A stretch of DNA of 64,000 bases from Bifidobacterium angulatum DSM 20098 = JCM 7096 (GTDB lineage Bacteria > Actinomycetota > Actinomycetes > Actinomycetales > Bifidobacteriaceae), in NCBI RefSeq assembly GCF_001025155.1, contig NZ_AP012322.1, positions 1,364,001 through 1,428,000 on the forward strand, read 5' to 3'. A model generated the notes under the pieces. The model searched no databases. It was not told the origin of the DNA and saw only the letters and a list, made by a program, of their open reading frames with translations. This document shows, in pieces, positions 49,704-57,327 of the stretch; the stretch's first letter is position 1, and each line of letters begins with the position of its first letter. Position numbers and translations under genes: made by a program.

Positions 49704-52091
49704 ATGAATACGCCAGGCACCGATCCGATAGTCGAACTGCATGACGTACGGTTCAGCTATGACACCGGCGCACACTGGACGCTCGACGGCATCGACCTGA
49801 CCATCATGCCCGGCGAACGCATCTGTCTGACCGGAGCGAACGGTTCGGGCAAATCCACACTCGCCCGCCTTATCTGCGGCCTGGCCGCCCCCGATTCAGG
49901 CACGGTGCGACTGCTGGGCATGCCGGTATTCACTACGGCGGACGGCCCGGACGCCGAATCCTACCGGGCGGCCCGCCGCGGCATCGGCGCGGTATTCCAG
50001 AAACCCGAAGACCAGATCGTCACCACCATACTCGAGGACGACGTGGCGTTCGGGCCAGAGAATCTCGCCGTACCGCACGGCAAAATCGGCGAGCGCATCG
50101 ACACCGCCTTGCGTGCGGTCGGATTGCAGCGTCAACGCCAGGCCGACCCGACACGCATGAGCGGCGGGCAGCAGCAGCGTGCCGCCATCGCCGGCATGCT
50201 CGCCATGCAGCCGCGCCTGCTGGTGCTTGACGAACCGACCGCCATGCTGGACGAAACCGCACGCGCCGACGTCATGCAGGTGCTCGACGAACTGCAGCAG
50301 CGCGGTACCACCATCGTCCATGTGACGCACCGCCCTGAGGAGACCGCTCACGCGACGCGTACGCTCAGGCTGGAACACGGCAGACTCATCTCATTGACAC
50401 AGCCGGCGACGCATACGGCGGAATCGACTGCGGTCACGCCGATGGAAACCGACACAGCCAATGCAAATGCCACAGCAGATACAGTGAACGCAACCGTCGC
50501 AGACACCGTTCCCGCCGACCTACAGCCTTCCGACCATCAGTGCGCCGGCAATCCACTGGTCGCCATCGACCATCTCACCTACACCTACCCCGGCACAACC
50601 ACACCGGCACTCGCAGACCTGTCGTTTACCATCGACCACGGCGAGACCATAGCCGTCATAGGTTCTAATGGCGCCGGCAAATCCACCCTCGCACGAGTCA
50701 TATGCGCACTCGCCAAGCCAAACAGCTGCACGGTCATGGTGGACGGCATTCCGTTGCATCGCGCCAACCGCAGGCAGCGAGCGCGCGTGCACGCCTCGGT
50801 CGGCTACATCATGCAGCATCCGGAGCATCAGTTGTTCGCCTCAAGTGTCGCCGAAGACATCGCCTTTGGTCCAAGTAATCAGGGGCTCAGCGAATCCGAG
50901 GTGACACGACGGGTCGAAGAGACCATGCGCCTGCTGCATATCGACCATCTTGCCGACTGCTCGCCGTTCGCCCTGTCGGGAGGCCAGCAACGACTCGTCG
51001 CCATCGCCGGGGTGCTGGCGTGCCGTCCCAAGCTCATCATCATGGATGAGCCGGCGGCAGGGCTGGACGCCGACGCCCGCAGGCGTCTGCACGCTCTGAT
51101 CGGGCGGCTGCACGAACGGGGCGTGGCCGTCATGCTTATTACGCATGATACGGACGAGGCCCGTGCGGTAGCGGATCGCATCGTGCGCATCGCTCCGGCC
51201 GCGGGCGCGGATGAGCGGGATGTGGCATCGCGCGGCGAGAGCGCAACGACTTCGACACGCAACGGAACCGCACATGGGCACAGACCTGGTCACAGCGAAC
51301 GCCGGCAATCCAAGGACCGTGTCTCCGCTTCCTTCGTCGCCCGTCTCGACCCCCGTGTGAAACTGCCGGTATTCCTGCTGGTCATGATGTGCGCGTTCGT
51401 CATCTCGAATGGCCACCAGCTGGCCGTTGGCGCCTGCGCGGTCGCCGTGGTGTTGGCGGCGTCGCGTATCGGCGTACGGCGGCTATGGCGTTCGATCCGC
51501 GTATTTCTGGTGTTGTTCGCGTTTATGGGATTGGCGAATGTGTTCTTCGTGCGCACGGGCACGGTGCTTGCGACCATCGGTTCCGTTCCCATCACCGATG
51601 ACGGGCTGGCCATATCGGCACTGTATATCTGCCGTTTCGCCATGGTTATCGTGCTGGGTGCCGTATTCCTTGCCACCACCACGCCCACGGCCATCACCGA
51701 TGCCGTCGATTCGCTGTTCTCCCCGTTACGCAGATTCGGCTTGCACACGCAGGAGGTGGCGCTGGTGTTCAGTCTGGCGTTACGGTTCCTGCCGACGCTG
51801 GCGATGGAGACCCGCGCGATCATGGACGCGCAGGCGGCTCGTGGCGGCTCCATCGAAACCGGTTCTCCGTTACGACGCCTACACGCCATGGCGGCGATCA
51901 TCGTGCCGGTGTTCGCCGGGGCGCTCCGCCACGCGGATAATCTCAGCCTCGCGCTTGATGCGCGCTGCTATGAGGAGGGCATCGATCGGACACATTGGAG
52001 AACGTTGCGTATCATGCCGTATGACATCGTATTCGCTACGGGGGCGATACTGACCGTTCTCGCCATCGCGGTATTCGCGTTTCTGCCGTAG
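49704..52091 (+). CDS. Fused ECF energy-coupling module EcfA-EcfA'-EcfT for riboflavin uptake
   Basis: About 795 residues joining two ABC ATPases and a T subunit. First ATPase: LTGANGSGKSTLARL, FQKPEDQI Q-loop, SGGQQQRAAIAGML, LLVLDEPTAMLDE. A Thr/Ala-rich linker (about 225-280 of the long frame) leads to the second ATPase: IGSNGAGKSTLARV, QHPEHQLFA, LSGGQQRLVAIAGV, IIMDEPAAGLD. The T domain (from about 565) has six helices and coupling motifs AQAARGGS and ALDARCYEEG, the second with ARC instead of ARG. The frame is open to ATG 49644, which overlaps ribU by 11 bases, but ATG 49704 has GGAAAG ahead; the start is uncertain. Adjacent to ribU under the FMN riboswitch, so a dedicated rather than shared module. 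Confidence 0.9.
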   Translation: MNTPGTDPIVELHDVRFSYDTGAHWTLDGIDLTIMPGERICLTGANGSGKSTLARLICGLAAPDSGTVRLLGMPVFTTADGPDAESYRAARRGIGAVFQKPEDQIVTTILEDDVAFGPENLAVPHGKIGERIDTALRAVGLQRQRQADPTRMSGGQQQRAAIAGMLAMQPRLLVLDEPTAMLDETARADVMQVLDELQQRGTTIVHVTHRPEETAHATRTLRLEHGRLISLTQPATHTAESTAVTPMETDTANANATADTVNATVADTVPADLQPSDHQCAGNPLVAIDHLTYTYPGTTTPALADLSFTIDHGETIAVIGSNGAGKSTLARVICALAKPNSCTVMVDGIPLHRANRRQRARVHASVGYIMQHPEHQLFASSVAEDIAFGPSNQGLSESEVTRRVEETMRLLHIDHLADCSPFALSGGQQRLVAIAGVLACRPKLIIMDEPAAGLDADARRRLHALIGRLHERGVAVMLITHDTDEARAVADRIVRIAPAAGADERDVASRGESATTSTRNGTAHGHRPGHSERRQSKDRVSASFVARLDPRVKLPVFLLVMMCAFVISNGHQLAVGACAVAVVLAASRIGVRRLWRSIRVFLVLFAFMGLANVFFVRTGTVLATIGSVPITDDGLAISALYICRFAMVIVLGAVFLATTTPTAITDAVDSLFSPLRRFGLHTQEVALVFSLALRFLPTLAMETRAIMDAQAARGGSIETGSPLRRLHAMAAIIVPVFAGALRHADNLSLALDARCYEEGIDRTHWRTLRIMPYDIVFATGAILTVLAIAVFAFLP

Positions 52092-52216
52092 TCCATCGGG
52101 CATGGGCGCCGGCGACAAGTCTGCGGCGGCACCTTGCGCAACCCCTTGCGGTATGCTGGCGGATGGTATGACAACGCGCATGACCGCATGCGCGCGACGA
52201 ATCGAAGGACGTATCA

Positions 52217-52522
52217 ATGGCACTGACCAAAAAACAGACCAAGCAGCTGCGCGCATTGGCGAATTCGCTCAAGCCGCTGTTCTACGTAGGCAAGAACGAT
52301 CTGACCGAAGCCGCAATCAAGCAGGCCGATGAGACCATCGAAAAGCACGAGCTCATCAAATGCGCCGTGCAGGACGGCTCCGAACTGACCGCCAAGGAGG
52401 CCGCCGAACAGCTGGCCGAACGGCTGGGCGCCGATGTCGTGCAGACCATCGGCAATCGTTTCGTGATCTACCGTCGTTCCAAGCGCGACGACGTTGAGCA
52501 TATTCGTCTGGTGCGCGAATAA
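52217..52522 (+). CDS. yhbY: YhbY-family CRM-domain RNA-binding protein
   Basis: Small RNA-binding protein, 101 residues, a single CRM (IF3-C-like) domain; homologues associate with pre-50S ribosomal particles. Visible family motifs are KKQTKQLRALANSLKPLFYVGKNDLTEA and the GNRFVIYRRSK loop near the C-terminus, equivalent to the conserved GxxG-type RNA-contacting region. ATG 52217 follows GAAGGA. Single-gene unit between the riboflavin module and a shared terminator. Confidence 0.92.
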   Translation: MALTKKQTKQLRALANSLKPLFYVGKNDLTEAAIKQADETIEKHELIKCAVQDGSELTAKEAAEQLAERLGADVVQTIGNRFVIYRRSKRDDVEHIRLVRE

Positions 52523-52576
52523 TCCCTCACGCTGCCACGGTGTACGCGCTTAACCGGCAGCAGCAGCACATATATT

Positions 52577-52613
52577 GAGGCGGCTCCCCATCACAACAAT
52601 GGGGAGCCGCCTC
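52577..52613. terminator. Bidirectional terminator between yhbY and the MFS gene
   Basis: GAGGCGGCTCCCCAT and ATGGGGAGCCGCCTC, 15 perfect pairs with a seven-base loop between converging genes. Confidence 0.85.
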
Positions 52614-52637
52614 CTGCATTTACCAGTAGCCGAGCTT

Positions 52638-54176
52638 TCAGCGTTTCGCCGACGCGTGACGGCGCACGCGAATACGCATGGCCATGGCGAGACAGGTCCA
52701 GCCAATCAGGCAAATCAGAATCATCGTGCCGAAAGTCCAGGCACCGCCGACAGCCGTGGCATGAGCGAAGGATGCGGTCCCCTCCCGCCCAGCACCCGCC
52801 TGTGCCACCGACAGAATCGTGGAGAACAACGCGGTTCCGGCCGCGCCACCGAATTGCAGGCAGGTGTTGAAGATGGCGTTGCCGTCCGGCTTGAACGCGC
52901 CAGGCACCTCGGACAGCGCACTGGTCATCACGTTCGCATTGCCGATCGCATAGAAGAATCCGAAGACGAAATAGAATCCGGCCAGCAGCGTCGCCGTCAG
53001 GCGCATGGAGAAGACCAGCATCAGCGTGGGACCGAGAACGGCGATGCCCATGGGGATAAGAATCGGTTTGACAGCGCCGAAACGGTCATAGAGCCAGCCG
53101 CCGAGCGGGGCGCACACCGCACCGATCAGAGCGCCGGGCAGCACCAGGGCGCCGGCCACGAACGTAGAAGTGCCAAGCGACAGCTGGGCGACGTTGGTGA
53201 TCACATAGCCGTAGCCGATGGCGACCAGCGGCATCACCGTGTATGCCACGGCGTGCAGCAGCACCACGGGATCGCGCAGAATGCCCAAACGCAGCAGCGG
53301 GGAGAACGCACGACGGGACATGCATACGAACAGCACCAGCGAGCCGAGCCCGACCACCAGGCACACCACGGTCACGATGAACGAGAATGTCGCATCCCCA
53401 CCGGACACCAGCTTGCCCACGGCCACGCCACCCTGGTTCAACGCGAGCACCAGGCCGACCAGCGCGCATACGATGGCGGTCAGCTGCAACGGATCGAGAT
53501 AGGCATCCTCATTCGGCACCTTCTGTTCGATGCAACGACATCCGATCACCGCAGCCAATAGAATCAGCGGGACCGCGATGACGAAAATCGCCCTCCACGG
53601 CAGAATGCTGGTCACCGCGCCGCCGACGGTCGGCCCGATGGCCGGCGCGACGGTGATCACCAGCGAGCCGACGCCCATCAGTCGCCCAATCTTGGAACGC
53701 GGCGACTGTTCGAGGATGATGTTCATCATCAATGGCGTGGCGATGCCGGAGCCGATGCCCTGGATGACACGCGCCAACAGCAGCAGCGGGAAGGCATGCG
53801 CAACGATCATGATCAGCGAGCCGATAATGGCCAGCGCCACCGCAGCCAGGAACAGCGCCTTGATCTTGAACCGTCGTTTCAGGAAGGAACTGACCGGCAT
53901 GGTTGCCGCCACGGACAGCAGGTAGATGGTGGTGATCCATTGGACCGTCGATGTGGTGACGTTGAATTCGCGCATCAGCGCGGGGAACAGCACCGTCATC
54001 ACGGTTTCCGTAAGAATGCCGATGAAGGCCAGCGAACCGACCGCGACGATGGAGCCGATCAGCCTTCCGCTGATCTTCTCGTCGCTGCCGGGGCGGTCCG
54101 TCTGCCTGCCCGATTCGTGTGCTGCCATTGATGTCGTCGCGCCGTTCGTCATGCGCGTATCTGTGCTTGCGTTCAT
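52638..54176 (-). CDS. MFS multidrug exporter (DHA2/EmrB-QacA type)
   Basis: Drug:proton antiporter family membrane protein, 512 residues with about 14 hydrophobic segments, the DHA2 count. Motif A-like loop SSFLKRRFKIKALFLAAV after TM2, motif C-type ITVAPAIGPTVGGAVTS in TM5 (GxxxGPxxGG), and ARVIQGIGSGIATPLMM in TM4. A polar N-terminal 35 residues precede TM1. The start at ATG 54174-54176 has no clear ribosome binding site; two downstream ATGs (MTNGATTS, MAAHESG) are alternatives. The 368 bases up to rarA hold no gene I can support. Substrates cannot be told; bile or drug export is plausible in a gut organism. Confidence 0.87.
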   Translation of the reverse strand: MNASTDTRMTNGATTSMAAHESGRQTDRPGSDEKISGRLIGSIVAVGSLAFIGILTETVMTVLFPALMREFNVTTSTVQWITTIYLLSVAATMPVSSFLKRRFKIKALFLAAVALAIIGSLIMIVAHAFPLLLLARVIQGIGSGIATPLMMNIILEQSPRSKIGRLMGVGSLVITVAPAIGPTVGGAVTSILPWRAIFVIAVPLILLAAVIGCRCIEQKVPNEDAYLDPLQLTAIVCALVGLVLALNQGGVAVGKLVSGGDATFSFIVTVVCLVVGLGSLVLFVCMSRRAFSPLLRLGILRDPVVLLHAVAYTVMPLVAIGYGYVITNVAQLSLGTSTFVAGALVLPGALIGAVCAPLGGWLYDRFGAVKPILIPMGIAVLGPTLMLVFSMRLTATLLAGFYFVFGFFYAIGNANVMTSALSEVPGAFKPDGNAIFNTCLQFGGAAGTALFSTILSVAQAGAGREGTASFAHATAVGGAWTFGTMILICLIGWTCLAMAMRIRVRRHASAKR

Positions 54177-54544
54177 ATGTTTGTTCGTATATTCGGTTTC
54201 TTGTTCGTTCTCTGTTCGCCGCGTGGCCCGTATTGCGTTCCATGGTGAACATAGCCGTTGGGATTTGCGGTTGTATGTTGTGGAATTGGGTTTGCCAGCC
54301 GGCGTATGTATCCTCGTGCCGCGCACCTGCGCGGGAAACGTTTCGTTTGATAGCCGCGCATCAGTCTAGCCGGGTCAGTTGGACATTCGGCCGACAGCTG
54401 TCCTTGAACGGCGGAAGCATTATGCAAAGAGCGTTTCCACCCAAAGCCACGCCTCCGCCGTGGCCGTTCTCCCGGCGTGTCCGCCCGTCTTACGAAACGG
54501 CGGACGGCAAAAACACAAGACGCGCACGCCCCGAGACGCTGCGC

Positions 54545-55921
54545 TCAGTCGTGGGGGTCCTCGCTGTGCAGAATCGGCCGGATCTTGGCGAGGCGGGCAC
54601 TTACCTCATGCTCGTAACCGCGGTCGTTGGGATGATAGTATTCGCGCCCCTTGAGTTCGTCAGGCATGTACTGTTGGGGAGCCACCGCGCCAGGCCAGTC
54701 ATGTGCATAACGGTAGCCTTCGTGGTTGCCCCATTCCTTCATGAGCTTGGTGGGGGCGTTGCGCAAATGCAACGGCACGGCGCCGATATGCCCCGCGTCC
54801 ACATCGGCCAGCGCCTCGTTGATGGCATTATAGCTGGCGTTCGACTTGGGAGCCGTGGCCACCGCAAGGGTCGCCTCGGCAAGAATGATCCGCGCTTCCG
54901 GCATGCCGACCAACGCCACGGCCTGCGCTGCGGCCACAGTGACCTGCAGAATCTGCGGCGCGGCCATGCCCACTTCTTCGGCGGCGGCGATCATGATGCG
55001 ACGGGCGATGAAACGCGGATCCTCGCCCGCGCGAATCATACGCGCCAGATAATGTATGGCCGCATCCGGGTCGGAGCCGCGCATGGACTTGATGAACGCG
55101 GATATCACATCGTAATGGTCGTCGCCATCCTTGTCGTAGCGCACGGTGGCCGTGTCCATGACGGTTGACACGACATCCGGTGTGATGATGGGCTTGCGCG
55201 CGCCTTTCCTGCGCGCTTTGTCCCCTGTCACCGCGCCTGCGGCCGCTTCGAGAATCGTCAGGCTTTTGCGCGCATCGCCACCCGCCATGCGCACGATTTC
55301 GTCGATGGCGTCATCGTTCGCCTTGACTTCGCCCTGTAGGCCCTTCGGGCTTTCCAACGCACGAACGATGAGTTCCTTAAGCTGATCGGGTTCCAACGAT
55401 TCGAGTTTGACTACCACGGAACGCGACAGCAGCGGTTTGATGACGGAAAAACTGGGGTTTTCGGTGGTCGCGCCGATGAAGGTGACGTCACGGTTCTCCA
55501 CGGCCGGCAGCAGCGCATCCTGCTGGGATTTGGAGAAGCGGTGCACTTCGTCGATGAACAGCACCGTCTCCTTGCCTTGCGACACCAGTCGTTCGTGGGC
55601 GCGATCCAGCACGTCGCGCACATCCTTGACGCCTGATGTCACGGCGGAAAGCTCTTCGAATTCACGCCCCGATTGCTTGGCCACAATGGTGGCGAGCGTG
55701 GTTTTGCCCACACCGGGAGGGCCGAACAGGATGATGGAGCTGGGAGCGGTAAGCGAGCCTTTGGAAGCGGGATTGGCAAGACGACGCAACGGCGACCCCT
55801 GCCCGAGCACATGGCTCTGCCCCACCACCTCGTCGAGGGTGTGCGGGCGCATACGCACCGCCAACGGCCTTGTCATGTCTTCGGGCGCCTCGGAAGCGCC
55901 GAACAAATCCTGCTCGCTCAT
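54545..55921 (-). CDS. rarA: Replication-associated recombination protein A (RarA/MgsA)
   Basis: AAA+ clamp-loader-like ATPase acting at stalled replication forks, 458 residues. Walker A FGPPGVGKTTLA, Walker B TVLFIDEVHRFSKSQQD, sensor 1 FIGATTENPSFS, arginine-finger region LLSRSVVVKLE, and the C-terminal tetramerisation domain with DPDAAIHYLARMIRAGEDP and YAHDWPGAVAPQQYMPDEL typical of RarA/WHIP. ATG 55919-55921 (MSEQDLFG) is preceded by GAGAGAT. Divergent from ppk2. Confidence 0.95.
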   Translation of the reverse strand: MSEQDLFGASEAPEDMTRPLAVRMRPHTLDEVVGQSHVLGQGSPLRRLANPASKGSLTAPSSIILFGPPGVGKTTLATIVAKQSGREFEELSAVTSGVKDVRDVLDRAHERLVSQGKETVLFIDEVHRFSKSQQDALLPAVENRDVTFIGATTENPSFSVIKPLLSRSVVVKLESLEPDQLKELIVRALESPKGLQGEVKANDDAIDEIVRMAGGDARKSLTILEAAAGAVTGDKARRKGARKPIITPDVVSTVMDTATVRYDKDGDDHYDVISAFIKSMRGSDPDAAIHYLARMIRAGEDPRFIARRIMIAAAEEVGMAAPQILQVTVAAAQAVALVGMPEARIILAEATLAVATAPKSNASYNAINEALADVDAGHIGAVPLHLRNAPTKLMKEWGNHEGYRYAHDWPGAVAPQQYMPDELKGREYYHPNDRGYEHEVSARLAKIRPILHSEDPHD

Positions 55922-56136
55922 ATCTCTCACTCTACCGCGCAGTCGGCGCGCGCCGGGAACCATCGCGTACTGCGCAAAACCACCCCCTACTCCCCAGTGC
56001 TGCCGGCAGCCCATCGGCGCTATATGCCACGTATGGCAATACGCCATCGTTAGCGCGACAGCCCCCCGAAAAACGACGATTGTTACGCTGCGCCGCTACG
56101 ATGGGTACCGGTAGCAATATCGGCAAGGAGGCTGAC

Positions 56137-57132
56137 ATGGCTGACAAGGACGCGAAGAAGGGGATCGCCAAGGATTCCGACACGGAAAGAACACTGAACA
56201 AGATCGAGAATCATCTTGACACCATCAGACGCGCGAAAACCGTATCGGTGCGTTTGGCGCACGTGGCGAAGGTGAGTGAGCTGTTGAGCTCCGTATGGGA
56301 TCTGCCACCGGCACAGCTGCTGCGCTTCCATTCCGACATGGATGTCCGTGAAGTCGATCCTCATGCGCTTCCTGGTTGGGGCGGCGACCGTGGCGACGCC
56401 GAGCATTTCATGCAGATCAGCTCGTTGAGCATCGCGCGATACCAGCGCCTGCTGTATGCGAACGGTACGAAGAAATCGAACAAGCGTCTGCTGATCGTGC
56501 TGCAAGGCATGGACGCCTCCGGCAAGGGCGGCATCGTCCGTCATGTATTCAGTCAGGGCGACCCGATGGGCATCCACTACCACGGGTTCGGCGCCCCCAC
56601 CGACGAGGAGAGGCAGCATGATTATCTGTGGCGCGTGAAACGGCAGCTGCCGCAGAATGGCTGGATCGGCATTTTCGACCGCTCCCATTACGAGGACATC
56701 GTGATGCCGCGCATCTACGGCACGGTTCCGGAAGACCAGTGGCGTGCACGCTACGACGAGATCAACACGTTCGAGCATGATCTGGTGGCCGGCGGCTGCA
56801 CGATTCTGAAGATCTTCCTCGTGTCCAGCAAGGAGGAGCAGAAGAAGCATTTTCTTGACCGGTTGGACGATCCGACGAAGTATTGGAAATTCGATCCGAG
56901 CGATCTGGAAGCGCGTGAACGCTGGGACGAATATATGGACGCATGGCAGGAGGTCTTTGAGAAGACCAGCACCGATGACGCGCCCTGGTACATCGTTCCG
57001 GCGGATAATCGCTGGTATTCCAGGGCCGTGGCGTCGGAATTGCTTCGTATCAGCATGCGCAACATGAATCTCATGTGGCCGCCGCTTTCGGTGGATGCGG
57101 ATGAGATGAGACGCCGTTTGGAGAACGATTAA
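56137..57132 (+). CDS. ppk2: Polyphosphate kinase 2 family protein
   Basis: PPK2-type phosphotransferase moving phosphate between polyphosphate and nucleotides, 331 residues, cytoplasmic. Walker A-like LQGMDASGKGGIVRHV (about 123-136), HGFGAPTDEE lid residues, Walker B-like FDRSHYEDI, and the lid-module region RYDEINTFEHDL. C-terminal WYIVPADNRWYSR is the usual family end. Motifs are complete, so it should be active; which subclass (ADP, AMP or both) is not clear. AAGGAG stands six bases before ATG 56137. It complements the polyphosphate glucokinase at 47.8 kb. Confidence 0.92.
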   Translation: MADKDAKKGIAKDSDTERTLNKIENHLDTIRRAKTVSVRLAHVAKVSELLSSVWDLPPAQLLRFHSDMDVREVDPHALPGWGGDRGDAEHFMQISSLSIARYQRLLYANGTKKSNKRLLIVLQGMDASGKGGIVRHVFSQGDPMGIHYHGFGAPTDEERQHDYLWRVKRQLPQNGWIGIFDRSHYEDIVMPRIYGTVPEDQWRARYDEINTFEHDLVAGGCTILKIFLVSSKEEQKKHFLDRLDDPTKYWKFDPSDLEARERWDEYMDAWQEVFEKTSTDDAPWYIVPADNRWYSRAVASELLRISMRNMNLMWPPLSVDADEMRRRLEND

Positions 57133-57221
57133 CAGTGGCTGACACGGCTGATATGGGGACAAGCGAAATCCTCGTCTCCATACCAGCCGGCTGCCGTCCT
57201 GCTGCCCGCTGTTCAGCGACT

Positions 57222-57258
57222 GTTTCGCCGATCGAGCACCCGTCTCGGACGGCGAAAC
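57222..57258. terminator. Hairpin between convergent ppk2 and helicase genes
   Basis: GTTTCGCCG and CGGCGAAAC, nine perfect pairs with a 19-base loop; the only clear hairpin in the 195-base gap, apart from a weaker ATGGGGAC/GTCTCCAT pair just upstream. Confidence 0.45.
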
Positions 57259-57327
57259 GCCCGCAGCGAGATCACGGCGCCCTTGCGGCGTCTGGCCGGC
57301 GCGCAACCAGATTGCGGGGGGGCTCGA

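Noticed and set aside
54173..54427. 84-codon minus-strand frame upstream of the MFS gene
   Set aside because: No ribosome binding site, no hydrophobic or conserved segment, overlaps the likely promoter region.
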